Source: Methylococcaceae bacterium
GTDB taxonomy: Bacteria > Pseudomonadota > Gammaproteobacteria > Methylococcales > Methylomonadaceae
Reading direction: 5' to 3'
NCBI GenBank assembly: GCA_030693065.1
Contig: JAUYBL010000025.1
Location: 87,241 to 151,240 of the forward strand
Length of the DNA stretch: 64,000 bases
Part shown: positions 17,383-25,792 of the stretch, one piece after another
Layout of the letters: each line of letters opens with the position of its first letter
How positions within the stretch are numbered: position 1 is the first letter of the stretch
Notes under the pieces: model-generated
Told to the model about the DNA's origin: nothing
Database searches by the model: none
The model's input: the letters and a program-made list of their open reading frames with translations, nothing else
Program-made: the position numbers and the translations under genes

Positions 17383-18066
17383 TTACCGAACATTGAAGGG
17401 CTTTCTTGCTACAATGTTCCACGAAGCAAATTGATGATTATCTTTTGGCTCATACCGCCGCATAAGCTTTTCTTCCATAGATACAATTTCGTATTGAGTA
17501 AACAAATCTCGTAGATGGCGTTCATTTGAGAAATGCACTTTTCCTACTCCAGCGAATGAACCTTTAGTATGATTTGTTCTGGTAAACTCATCATCACTTA
17601 CCTCGCCACCTGAAAAATCATCATGGTTTTTTGAGAACCAATCCGATCCTATAAAAATTCCACCCAACTTTAGGGAATCAAATGCTATTTGTAATGCATT
17701 TTTTATTGATGCAGTGTTATTGTGAGTCAAAGCCGCACGATCAATTACCAAATCAAAATCACACTCAAATGGTTGCTCAAGTGTAAAGTCACCAACCATA
17801 ATATTATCGACAAGATCGGGGTAACGCTGATTTAATTGCTTTACGATTGTTGGGCTACCTTCGATAGCGAAATACTCCATCCCTAGAGCCCGGAATAAAG
17901 GTATGTTGGCACCAGCACCACAGCCGAGCTCAAGTATTCGTCCGCCCCCTTTTGAAATAATGGGTTTACAGTGCCGATGCACTAAGCTGACTATGTCAGA
18001 CCACGGCCAAACAGACAGGTGGGTATTTTCTGTGTAACGCTGTTCCCATTCAGAACTGAATCCCAT
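17383..18066 (-). CDS. Class I SAM-dependent methyltransferase of the nonulosonate locus
   Basis: A 227-residue methyltransferase. Motif I is RILELGCGAGANIPLF (about residues 40-55), followed by the acidic strand AIEGSP. The N-terminus SSEWEQRYTENTHLSVWPWSD is of a type seen in flagellin-glycosylation and O-antigen loci. The substrate is not known. A sugar or an intermediate of the pse pathway is inferred from position. The start has an excellent AAGGAGG 5 bases upstream, although the gene overlaps wbqC by 17 bases. It is the last gene of the ten-gene operon. Confidence 0.85.
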   Translation of the reverse strand: MGFSSEWEQRYTENTHLSVWPWSDIVSLVHRHCKPIISKGGGRILELGCGAGANIPLFRALGMEYFAIEGSPTIVKQLNQRYPDLVDNIMVGDFTLEQPFECDFDLVIDRAALTHNNTASIKNALQIAFDSLKLGGIFIGSDWFSKNHDDFSGGEVSDDEFTRTNHTKGSFAGVGKVHFSNERHLRDLFTQYEIVSMEEKLMRRYEPKDNHQFASWNIVARKPFNVR

Positions 18067-18763
18067 TATTCCTCCTTTGCAAAAAGTTATTTGAATTTGA
18101 CCCGCAGTTCATCCAATAATCCAGGATGCACATATTAGGCTCAAAATCACCCCACAGTTGAGGATAGACAGGATGTTTAAAATCTTGGTAATCAATCTTG
18201 ATACCAGCTACGGCGAAGGACTGCTCGTTAAGATAATCTTTCCCAAAAGGGCCTGATATGTAGTTATTTGCACCGATTTGCTTGCACAGATCCAGAACCA
18301 AATCAGACTTTTTACTGCTAACAGGCAACGCAGACGATCGATAGACCTCCGTTTTTATCTCAAACTCAGCCAACCAAAATTGAAGGTGCTGCCAGCATAA
18401 TTCTGAGAGATTAGATTCTGGCAGCAAAAGCAAACCTGAAATCATGGGAAAGCACTCTTTAAAATAGGGTGCTTTCCGGTAATTCATTTCAATCGATTTC
18501 AGGTGCTTAACGCGCCAGCCCTGTGTGTCATCAACCAACGTATCTAATAATGTAGCGTTAGTATGCCCCTTCAACTTAACTGGTATGGTTAGCCACTGTG
18601 GACCTTGTGGTGTTTTTATCTTGTTCCTGTTAGTGAAACTGTTTTTTTCGAATTGAACATTATCAAGAAATACAAAAACATCAACTCGGGCAATCTTATC
18701 CAAGTATCCGAGCCATGGAAGATAAGCAGGCTGATGTGCAGAAAGCGTAAGTGTTTTAGTCAT
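18050..18763 (-). CDS. WbqC-like family protein
   Basis: A 237-residue WbqC family protein. The family is recognised by LSAHQPAYLPWLGYLDKIARVDVF at the N-terminus, the VQFEKNSFTNRNKIK motif, and the C-terminal IDYQDFKHPVYPQLWGDFEPNMCILD. These proteins occur in O-antigen and flagellin-glycan gene clusters, but no reaction is firmly established. An enzymatic role in sugar or acyl modification is only inferred. The ATG at 18763 is preferred to an upstream TTG. It overlaps the acyltransferase gene by 8 bases. Confidence 0.85.
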   Translation of the reverse strand: MTKTLTLSAHQPAYLPWLGYLDKIARVDVFVFLDNVQFEKNSFTNRNKIKTPQGPQWLTIPVKLKGHTNATLLDTLVDDTQGWRVKHLKSIEMNYRKAPYFKECFPMISGLLLLPESNLSELCWQHLQFWLAEFEIKTEVYRSSALPVSSKKSDLVLDLCKQIGANNYISGPFGKDYLNEQSFAVAGIKIDYQDFKHPVYPQLWGDFEPNMCILDYWMNCGSNSNNFLQRRNNGIQF

Positions 18764-19235
18764 TGGCAATCTTTCCGGTCAATATTAGCTTCTCTCTATA
18801 GTAACTAGGCCGCAATTGCATCGGATTGCCAAAAACTAGCGAATAAGGTGGTATGTAAGTACCTTCTACAATAGTCCCAGCCGCTACAACACTATGATGC
18901 CCAATAATTGCCCCCCCCTTTACCAATGAGTGTGAACCTATAAAAACACTGTCACCAATTTCTATGTTACGTCTTTGTATTTCATCACTAAGACCAATAC
19001 AGCGTTTATGTGAATCAGCCACATTAATTGAGACAAAAGAGGCTATATCGCAGTTACATCCGATTTTCACCTGTGCCCCCTTAGCATTTACCTCTGACAT
19101 TGCCCCTATAAATGTGTCTTCACCTATCATCGGGTTACCATTGATCCAAACAAGGGGATGAAAGCGATTTACAGGAAATGTTGTTAATTGGCTAAAGCTC
19201 GCTTGAAATTTAGAGTTATCTAATTCATCTTTCAT
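18756..19235 (-). CDS. Hexapeptide-repeat (left-handed beta-helix) acyltransferase
   Basis: A 159-residue acyltransferase of the hexapeptide-repeat superfamily. The imperfect repeats run from about residue 37 to 135 (IGEDTFIGAMSEV, VKIGCNCDIASFVSI, IEIGDSVFIGSHSLV, GAIIGHHSVVAAGTIV). A loop with the candidate catalytic histidine DSHKRCIGL interrupts the coils, as in NeuD/PglD-like sugar acyltransferases. The preceding gene pseI overlaps it by 4 bases (ATGA). Since no GNAT-type PseH is present in the operon, this protein may acylate the C4 amine of the altrosamine intermediate. O-acetylation of the finished sugar is the alternative. Confidence 0.8.
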   Translation of the reverse strand: MKDELDNSKFQASFSQLTTFPVNRFHPLVWINGNPMIGEDTFIGAMSEVNAKGAQVKIGCNCDIASFVSINVADSHKRCIGLSDEIQRRNIEIGDSVFIGSHSLVKGGAIIGHHSVVAAGTIVEGTYIPPYSLVFGNPMQLRPSYYREKLILTGKIAND

Positions 19236-20299
19236 ACACGCACGTCCCCAAACGACAGCGTCTCTCCTCGTCTAATGACACGTGCCGAGACTAACCCAAT
19301 TATTTTGTCGTACATAACTGGAGGTAAACCATCACCCGGTCTCCTCAATCCGATATTTTGACTGTTCAATATCTCACCAATAGAAATATCACATAAAGCT
19401 ACCAAGCTTCGTCGAGCCACACATTTCATAGCTTGCTCTGCTTCAGTTGGTCGAATAAAAGGACTTCCTAACATAATGTCTGCTTTACGAATGGAGTAAA
19501 TCCATTCTGAAAGACCTTTTGACTCTTCTGAAAACCAATGATCCGGGCCAGGCATATTCTTGTCCAGCGTGAAATGCTTCTCGAAAATTCTGGCCCCTCG
19601 TGATACTGCCAGCGCAGCCGCAAGAGCACCTTGAGTATGATCAGAAAAACCAACTAACAAACCAGGGAACGCTTGTTGAAGGGTGGTAAGTTTATTGATA
19701 TTCACATCTTCAGCAGGCGTTGGGTACTGCGAAGTACATAGTAGCAGTGCCACTGGATAACCATCGAACCAACCGACTGCATCAAGCGCTTGATGTACTT
19801 CAGCTAAATCGCTCATGCCGCAGGAGAGAATTAGCGGTAGATGGCTCTCAACATAACTACGCAATAGCGGTAGATTGGTAAAATCGTCGGAACCGACTTT
19901 AATCACAGGTACACCAATATCTCTCAACAGCTCAAGATCGCTAATGTTTTGCGGTGTTGAAAAGAAAGTAATACCAACGACTTCACAGTACGCTTTAATT
20001 GCTCGCCAATTTTCAGGAGGAAACTCGTAGCGTAGGAACATCGCCAGCATAGACTCGGTAACAGTCTTTCCTTGCGATTGGTAAGTGAACGTTTGATTAG
20101 GGTCACCGCAAAATTCTTCAGCCTTGAAGGTCTGGAATTTGACGGCATCGGCACCTGCCTCTTTGGCCTCCTCAATCATGCGTTTTGCAATAGCAAGATC
20201 ACCGTTGTGGTTAATACCGACCTCGGCTATGCAGTAAGGAGGATCATTGGGGCCAATGCTTCGGCCAGCAATTTGAAAGGGTCTGATTTGATTTAACAT
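19232..20299 (-). CDS. pseI: Pseudaminic acid synthase / NeuB-family nonulosonate synthase
   Basis: NeuB-family synthase that condenses phosphoenolpyruvate with a six-carbon amino sugar to give a nine-carbon nonulosonate. The 355 residues consist of a TIM barrel (CIAEVGINHNGDLAIAKRMIEEAKEAGADAVKFQT at the start) and a C-terminal SAF antifreeze-like domain (RSLVALCDISIGEILNSQNIGLRRPGDGLPP). The barrel sequence is rather NeuB/LegI-like, so specificity rests on the neighbouring pseB, pseC, pseG and pseF. It overlaps pseG by 7 bases. The symbol is assigned by context. Confidence 0.85.
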   Translation of the reverse strand: MLNQIRPFQIAGRSIGPNDPPYCIAEVGINHNGDLAIAKRMIEEAKEAGADAVKFQTFKAEEFCGDPNQTFTYQSQGKTVTESMLAMFLRYEFPPENWRAIKAYCEVVGITFFSTPQNISDLELLRDIGVPVIKVGSDDFTNLPLLRSYVESHLPLILSCGMSDLAEVHQALDAVGWFDGYPVALLLCTSQYPTPAEDVNINKLTTLQQAFPGLLVGFSDHTQGALAAALAVSRGARIFEKHFTLDKNMPGPDHWFSEESKGLSEWIYSIRKADIMLGSPFIRPTEAEQAMKCVARRSLVALCDISIGEILNSQNIGLRRPGDGLPPVMYDKIIGLVSARVIRRGETLSFGDVRV

Positions 20300-21402
20300 G
20301 ATAAGTTCAATCTTGCTTGGTCTAAATTAATTGACTGCCCGGCTAACAACTTTTCTACTACCCGTTCTGCACCCTTGGCATCTACCAGTTTCAAGGCTCT
20401 CTCTGACATTCGCGCAAGATGCGTGTATTTCAGATTATTAAGCGCATCTTCATAATCTGCAGCCTGTAAGTCAGTGTACCAGCCAAGATTAATTACAATC
20501 CCTGCTCTATCAAGAGCTTGTGCGATCGGCGCTTGATTCGCCGCAAGAATTGCAACAAAAGAGGGTACTCCCAGCGCGCACCTTTCCCAATTACTGGCCC
20601 CTCCGGCACCAATAACAATATCTGCTTGTGCGATCAGAGATGACATGTAATCCACTTGACAGTGATACCCCCAATTTAACTCAATGCACTTTTGCGAAAT
20701 TTCGGCATTGCCTGGATTTGATTGGCCTACCACCACATCTACGTGTTCAGCTTTCCCAAAAAGCTCAATACCCCGCATCGCTTTAAGTGTTTCACCTTGA
20801 TCATCACCTGCCGTAAAAAAAACCAAGATTCTTTTTAACTGATAGGACCGCAGTTCAAGATGCTCTCGAATTAATCTGAATTCTTGCCTAAGGAGTGCGT
20901 ATCTTGGACCTAGAAGGGTACTGCACGATGTTGGCACCAAGTCGGTGTAACGCTGCTCACCGTCAGGGGAATAATTTTGGTCCAATAGCAGATTGCAGTC
21001 ATGATGGCGGTTTGCCAAGTCGTCAATCACCATTAAATTATTGATATGCGGTCGCACCTGCTGTTCCCATTGGACATCAAGTGCGTAATGATCCACTACC
21101 AGCCAGTCAGGTTGCTCACCATTGATTATTTCGATAGTCTGCGCAGCATCCTCAGCCTGAGTTACACCTAAACATTGCGCATATTCGTCGCTGATACTTG
21201 GATCATTTATGTCTATATCCGGTAATGCCATAAATGGCATGGATTTTTGTCGCAACAAGGCAATCAAATTACCGGAATGTTCACGGCAAATGAAGCTCAA
21301 TTGCACACCGCGTTCGCGCATAACTTCTGCCAAAGTTAGGCAGCGCATAAGATGACCTGCTCCCAGTAGAGTAGACGAATCAACACGGAACATGACTTTC
21401 AT
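20293..21402 (-). CDS. pseG: PseG, UDP-2,4-diacetamido-2,4,6-trideoxy-beta-L-altropyranose hydrolase
   Basis: GT-B fold hydrolase that removes UDP from the diacetamido sugar to release the free hexose for PseI. The 369 residues show the family start VMFRVDSSTLLGAGHLMRCLTLA, the motif DWLVVDHYALD (about residues 116-126), DDLANRHHDC and the C-terminal GAGGASNWERCALGVPSF. The start ATG overlaps the stop of the deacetylase gene (ATGA). This gene is one of the clearest pathway markers for pseudaminic acid. Confidence 0.92.
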   Translation of the reverse strand: MKVMFRVDSSTLLGAGHLMRCLTLAEVMRERGVQLSFICREHSGNLIALLRQKSMPFMALPDIDINDPSISDEYAQCLGVTQAEDAAQTIEIINGEQPDWLVVDHYALDVQWEQQVRPHINNLMVIDDLANRHHDCNLLLDQNYSPDGEQRYTDLVPTSCSTLLGPRYALLRQEFRLIREHLELRSYQLKRILVFFTAGDDQGETLKAMRGIELFGKAEHVDVVVGQSNPGNAEISQKCIELNWGYHCQVDYMSSLIAQADIVIGAGGASNWERCALGVPSFVAILAANQAPIAQALDRAGIVINLGWYTDLQAADYEDALNNLKYTHLARMSERALKLVDAKGAERVVEKLLAGQSINLDQARLNLSC

Positions 21403-22079
21403 GACAGTTGACGCCCCAACATGAATGCTTCAGCGGCATCGACACCGACCATTGCCCCTCGCCAATGAGCCAAATGTTCAATACCCCGCCTTGAACGAGG
21501 ATGCGGCCAACTGCGCAACTCGGTTGCATAAGCATCGATGGCATTTAACTTACGGCCAAGAGTGGCAGAAACATCCACAAACCAGTTGGGAGCAAACATC
21601 GGTGCACTGCCAGGCAATTGCCATTCAGTGCTAGACGGCACCTCGAAGCTCAACAGTGTTTTAACCGGATGGCCGTACTGAGGGCGGCAAGCCGTGACAA
21701 CAGCTTCGTGCAGTCGGCGATGATCAATGTTTACATCGCCGGCATGATGAGTAAAAACGGTCTCGGGTTGATATTCTGCAATTAGCGCTTCTGCCACTTT
21801 AGTAATATCTAACAGTGCAACAGTGTCCATGCGGTTATCTGGAAACTCTCCAAAGGAGATGGAGTCGACTCCCAAAATGTTGCAAGCTTTACTGGCAGCA
21901 GAGCGCCGCAAGTCTAGTTCATCTGACTGTGCTTCTGGGTTGCCACTGCGTGAAAATACCCCGTCGGCCAAAAAAGCAACATGAATTATTGCGCCTTGAT
22001 CTGCTAATTTAGCGATGGTGCCGCCACATCCAAGGACTTCATCATCGGGGTGCGCAGCAAGAATAAGAATCGACTTCAC
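21399..22079 (-). CDS. PIG-L/LmbE family deacetylase
   Basis: Zinc-dependent N-deacetylase of the PIG-L (LmbE) family, which removes acetyl groups from N-acetylamino sugars. The metal-binding motif AHPDDE lies near residue 10 and the second site is HHAGDVNIDHRRLH. I chose a GTG start that overlaps the methylase stop (GTGA) and has GGAG 5 bases upstream. The upstream alternative is a TTG. The product has 226 residues. In this operon it could remove an acetyl group from a sugar intermediate so that a different acyl group can be added, but that is an inference. Confidence 0.88.
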   Translation of the reverse strand: MKSILILAAHPDDEVLGCGGTIAKLADQGAIIHVAFLADGVFSRSGNPEAQSDELDLRRSAASKACNILGVDSISFGEFPDNRMDTVALLDITKVAEALIAEYQPETVFTHHAGDVNIDHRRLHEAVVTACRPQYGHPVKTLLSFEVPSSTEWQLPGSAPMFAPNWFVDVSATLGRKLNAIDAYATELRSWPHPRSRRGIEHLAHWRGAMVGVDAAEAFMLGRQLS

Positions 22080-22708
22080 TTTTTCTCCAGCAAGAACCAA
22101 TTGAGATCATCATCCGGAAATACAGGATCCTTATGATAAACAAACCCATAATCTACAAGTTTAAGATCTGGATATTTTTCCAACAGTTCACCGGCAAAAT
22201 CTCTTTTAAACAAACGGTCCTCATGCCCTCGATACGTTATGGCGACTGGTGAAGGATTGTAATATTCGCAGACAAGGATATAGCGCTTGGAAGCTTGATA
22301 AAGCTTATCGTAAACGTTATGAAGAATCTCTGGATTGATGTGAATTAATACGCCTTTAGCGAGGGTTAAATCGACTTTCTCCTCCAAAGGATATTCTAAA
22401 ATTGATCCTTCAAAAACATTTTCATTCCCAATTAAGTTTCTTAATTGCTTTGCAGCCAGCGGATTTATTTCAGCTGCTTTTAGGTTAATACCTGGATAAA
22501 GAAGCTTGAGTGCCTTAAGGTTTAGCCCTATGTTTGCACCAATCTCAAGACAAGATGAAATTCTACCCGCGTATTTAAGTGCTTTTGAAAAAGTATTAAG
22601 ATTCGAAGCTAGCATCTCAGCGCTGTCGTTACGAGCTATATAATCAACGCCAAATTCACCAGCCCAAAATTCCTCTTGCGGGGTTGCATACTTATTTTTT
22701 AACGTCAT
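22076..22708 (-). CDS. Pseudaminic acid biosynthesis-associated methylase
   Basis: A 210-residue SAM-dependent methyltransferase. It resembles the family recorded as pseudaminic acid biosynthesis-associated methylase, with the N-terminal signature QEEFWAGEFGVDYIARN and motif I CLEIGANIGLNLKALK. The reaction is presumed to be methylation of the nonulosonate or of an acyl substituent on it. The ATG overlaps the pseF stop (TGATG), with GGAG 8 bases upstream. Together with the second methyltransferase at the operon end, it suggests a methylated glycan. Confidence 0.87.
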   Translation of the reverse strand: MTLKNKYATPQEEFWAGEFGVDYIARNDSAEMLASNLNTFSKALKYAGRISSCLEIGANIGLNLKALKLLYPGINLKAAEINPLAAKQLRNLIGNENVFEGSILEYPLEEKVDLTLAKGVLIHINPEILHNVYDKLYQASKRYILVCEYYNPSPVAITYRGHEDRLFKRDFAGELLEKYPDLKLVDYGFVYHKDPVFPDDDLNWFLLEKK

Positions 22709-23400
22709 CACTTTGACTCCAAAATTTGCTTAAAAATAATTTCTGCCCTCAACCAATCATCAAGTGTGTCAATATCTTGAACACGCCAACGTGGAATCAT
22801 CACAGGCAAGGAGTGATGATCAAATATGCGTAGTCTTCCAATCCATGCCGATGGTCGCCCCCAATAAAATTGACCAGCATCGTGAAAGGCGTCAGGTAAA
22901 TCCTGAGAACGTGTTGTAAAGTGTTCGGGAAAAAACATCTCTACCCCACTATTTGGAGTTTGTTTAAAAGCACGGAAAATTGGCGCAGCAAAATCAGTTA
23001 CCGTAAATGCGTATGCCCAATCACTAGACTCAAGCGCTTGCAAAGCTCTTTTGAGATCTGATTCCTGCAAAAAAGGTGCTGTAGCATAAATACAGCAAAT
23101 CGCTTTCAAATTGAAGCCTTGATCTAAAACCCATTGAGTTGCATGTGCGATAACCTCTGTAGTGCCCGCGAAATCGTCAGCAAGTTCCACCGGACGCATA
23201 AATGGCACTTCCGCCCCCCACTGTTTGGCTACTTCAGAAATTTCAATATCATCAGTTGAGACAATGATACGATCAAACAACCCTGAAGCTTTGGCGACCT
23301 CAATCGACCAAGCGATCATCGGTTTGCCGCAAAAAAGTTTAATGTTTTTGCGCGGAATACGTTTGCTGCCGCCACGCGCAGGAATAATGGCTATTTTCAT
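22708..23400 (-). CDS. pseF: Pseudaminic acid cytidylyltransferase PseF
   Basis: CMP-nonulosonate synthetase that activates the sugar with CTP for transfer by Maf. The 230 residues begin with the nucleotide-binding motif IAIIPARGGSKRIPRKNIK, which is diagnostic for the NeuA/PseF family. PMIAWSIEVA and the QDIDTLDDW ending are also typical. It overlaps pseC by 4 bases (ATGA). It is assigned to Pse and not to sialic or legionaminic acid because of the PseB/PseC/PseG neighbours. Confidence 0.92.
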   Translation of the reverse strand: MKIAIIPARGGSKRIPRKNIKLFCGKPMIAWSIEVAKASGLFDRIIVSTDDIEISEVAKQWGAEVPFMRPVELADDFAGTTEVIAHATQWVLDQGFNLKAICCIYATAPFLQESDLKRALQALESSDWAYAFTVTDFAAPIFRAFKQTPNSGVEMFFPEHFTTRSQDLPDAFHDAGQFYWGRPSAWIGRLRIFDHHSLPVMIPRWRVQDIDTLDDWLRAEIIFKQILESK

Positions 23401-24557
23401 CGAGCTAATGCCTCTTCTAATTTTGCAACCACATAGTCTTGTTGCGCTTCTGTCAATTCTGGATACATCGGCAAACTGATCGTTTCAGTGTAATACCGCT
23501 CTGCTTCAAGGCAATATCCTTCTTTGAAGCCCAACTGCTCGTAGTAAGGCTGGCGGTAAACAGGGATGTAATGCAGGTTGACGCCAATTCCCGCTACGCG
23601 CAACGCCTCAAACACCTCGCGATGCGTCTTGCTGATCTTGTCCAGCTGCAAACGAATCACATACAAATGCAGGCCGGAATAGCTGTCCGGGTGTTGCCAT
23701 GGGGTAATAATTGGCTGATCGGCTAATAATGCATCATAACGTTGACTAAGTGCATGGCGTTTGCTGACAAATTCATCCAAACGCTGCATCTGGCTCAAGC
23801 CTAGTGCCGCTTGCATATCGGTCATCCGGTAATTGAAACCTAACTCAAGCTGCTGGTAATACCATGGACCATCAGGCGTATGTGTCATCTGAGCAGGATC
23901 GCGGGTGATGCCGTGACTACGCAATCTATCCAACCGTTCGGCCAACGCTGCATCATTGGTTAGCGCCATGCCGCCTTCACCAGTGGTAATGATTTTGACC
24001 GGATGAAAACTGAATACGGTAATGTCGCTATAGCGACAATTACCTATAGATTGATTTTGGTATTTGCCGCCGATGGCATGCGAAGCATCTTCAATAATTT
24101 TGAAGCCGTAGCGCTGACTTAAGGCATAAATACCTGCCATGTCACAAGGTTGACCACAAAGATGCACAGGGATAACCACTTTGGGCAATTTTCCGATTTG
24201 TTCGGCCCATGCCAATTTCTCCGTCAATTTTTCGACACTAAGATTGTATGTGCGTGGATCGATGTCGACAAAATCAACGTCGGCACCGCAGTACAACGCA
24301 CAATTAGCACTTGCCACAAAGGTGATCGGACTGGTCCAAACGCTATCGCCCTTACCTACTCCGAGTGCCAAGCAAGCGATATGTAAAGCAGAGGTAGCGC
24401 TGTTAACGGCAAACGCATACTGCGTGCCGCAATAATTTGCCACAGCGTTTTCAAAAGCGGGAATAGTTGGACCTTGTGTCAAAAAATCTGAACGCAATAC
24501 CTCTACCACTGCCTGAATGTCAGCTTCGCTAATCGTTTGACGGCCGTAAGGAATCAT
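23397..24557 (-). CDS. pseC: PseC, UDP-4-amino-4,6-dideoxy-N-acetyl-beta-L-altrosamine transaminase
   Basis: PLP-dependent DegT/DnrJ/EryC1-family aminotransferase that converts the PseB product to the 4-amino sugar. The 386 residues start MIPYGRQTISEADIQAVVEVL. They contain the PLP lysine region VFSFHPVKIITTGEGG, where the catalytic lysine is in HPVK, and EDASHAIGG upstream. Length and motifs are typical. It lies 11 bases after pseB and overlaps pseF. Confidence 0.94.
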   Translation of the reverse strand: MIPYGRQTISEADIQAVVEVLRSDFLTQGPTIPAFENAVANYCGTQYAFAVNSATSALHIACLALGVGKGDSVWTSPITFVASANCALYCGADVDFVDIDPRTYNLSVEKLTEKLAWAEQIGKLPKVVIPVHLCGQPCDMAGIYALSQRYGFKIIEDASHAIGGKYQNQSIGNCRYSDITVFSFHPVKIITTGEGGMALTNDAALAERLDRLRSHGITRDPAQMTHTPDGPWYYQQLELGFNYRMTDMQAALGLSQMQRLDEFVSKRHALSQRYDALLADQPIITPWQHPDSYSGLHLYVIRLQLDKISKTHREVFEALRVAGIGVNLHYIPVYRQPYYEQLGFKEGYCLEAERYYTETISLPMYPELTEAQQDYVVAKLEEALAR

Positions 24558-24568
24558 AAACTACCTGC

Positions 24569-25552
24569 CTAACCCAACTGACTTTTCACTAAAGTACTTA
24601 ATTCGTCGACTGTCAAAAAATGTTCGTTACTGCCGCTGTTGTAGCAAAATCCTGGTGCCACAGATTGCGCACCGGTTTTTGTGCAGTAGTCTTCGATGGA
24701 ATAATGTCCGCCTGCAGGTAAAATCGCATAATACTGACCTAAATCGACAGTGTTAAAACTATCGCTGGCGGTAATCATTTCCTCATGAATTTTCTCGCCG
24801 GCACGCAGACCGATAATTTTTTGTTCGCAGGTGGAATCAATCGCCAAGGCAACATCGGTAATGCGATAAGAAGGAATTTTCGGTACTAATATTTCGCCAC
24901 CCCAGGCATGCTCCAAGGCCCATACCACCATATCAACCCCTTCTTGAAGGCTAATGTTGAAGCGAGTCATTGCAGGATCGGTAATCGGCAGAACACCAGA
25001 AGAGCGCTTGTCCTGAAAAAAGGGCATCACCGAGCCACGACTGCACATGACGTTGCCGTATCGCACAACGCTAAATCTAATATCCCGTTCACCTTTGATA
25101 TTGTTGGCGGCCACAAACAACTTGTCAGAGCACAGTTTGGTCGCGCCGTATAAGTTAATCGGGGCTGCCGCTTTATCAGTGGAAAGAGCAACTACCCGTT
25201 TAACATCGGTATCCAAACAGGCTTCGATAAGGTTTTGCGCTCCCAAAACATTAGTTTTAATGCATTCAAAAGGGTTGTACTCGGCAGCCGGTACTTGCTT
25301 GAGTGCCGCGGCATGAACCACTATGTCGACACCTTCTAATGCTCTCTTCAATCGATCTTGATCGCGAATATCGCCGATGAAATAACGCATGCAGGGCGCA
25401 TCAAATTGTTGCTGCATTTCATATTGCTTAAGCTCGTCTCGAGAATAGATCACAAGCCTTTTAGGTTGGTAGTTAGCCAAAATAGTCTTGGTAAAATGTT
25501 TACCGAAAGAACCTGTACCGCCGGTGACTAAAATAGTTTGATTATCAAACAT
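24569..25552 (-). CDS. pseB: PseB, UDP-N-acetylglucosamine 4,6-dehydratase (inverting)
   Basis: First enzyme of the pathway, an NADP-dependent SDR that dehydrates and C5-epimerises UDP-GlcNAc. The 327 residues show the nucleotide-binding TGGTGSFGKHFT (about residues 9-20) and the catalytic region with STDKAAAPINLYGATK. The start MFDNQTILVTGG has AAGGA 6 bases upstream. A longer reading to 25597 is less likely. It heads the ten-gene operon. The upstream gap holds overlapping palindromes (25662-25682). Confidence 0.95.
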   Translation of the reverse strand: MFDNQTILVTGGTGSFGKHFTKTILANYQPKRLVIYSRDELKQYEMQQQFDAPCMRYFIGDIRDQDRLKRALEGVDIVVHAAALKQVPAAEYNPFECIKTNVLGAQNLIEACLDTDVKRVVALSTDKAAAPINLYGATKLCSDKLFVAANNIKGERDIRFSVVRYGNVMCSRGSVMPFFQDKRSSGVLPITDPAMTRFNISLQEGVDMVVWALEHAWGGEILVPKIPSYRITDVALAIDSTCEQKIIGLRAGEKIHEEMITASDSFNTVDLGQYYAILPAGGHYSIEDYCTKTGAQSVAPGFCYNSGSNEHFLTVDELSTLVKSQLG

Positions 25553-25661
25553 GGTTTTTCCTTGAATTGAACAGGTTGCAATGGCTTTTCCGAACATACC
25601 GGGAGCCTGCTTGTGCTAAGTGTCAAAATTAAAGATAGTCAACGAAACAAAGCGTGGCAAG

Positions 25662-25682
25662 TTGACGCGTCAATATATTGAC
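25662..25682. promoter_or_regulatory. Overlapping palindromes upstream of pseB, possible operator
   Basis: TTGACGCGTCAA (25662-25673) and GTCAATATATTGAC (25669-25682) are both perfect palindromes sharing a GTCAA half-site. They lie 110 bases upstream of the pseB start, in the only gap before the ten-gene operon. The regular spacing of TTGAC/GTCAA half-sites suggests binding of a dimeric regulator, but no regulator is identified. Confidence 0.4.
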
Positions 25683-25743
25683 AAGCTACCCTAATAGAAG
25701 CAGCATCTGTGCCATCTAAAGATGTTTACTTTTGTCGTACCCA

Positions 25744-25771
25744 TAAAAAAAGCCCTTATCGGGCTTTTTTT
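25744..25771 (-). terminator. Intrinsic terminator after fimV
   Basis: AAAAAAGCCC, loop TTATC, GGGCTTTTTT: a short GC stem flanked by A and T runs, functional in either direction. It lies 21 bases after the fimV stop and separates the leu-asd-fimV transcript from the pse operon on the same strand. Confidence 0.9.
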
Positions 25772-25792
25772 ATTAAAGCTAACTCGCCTCGC

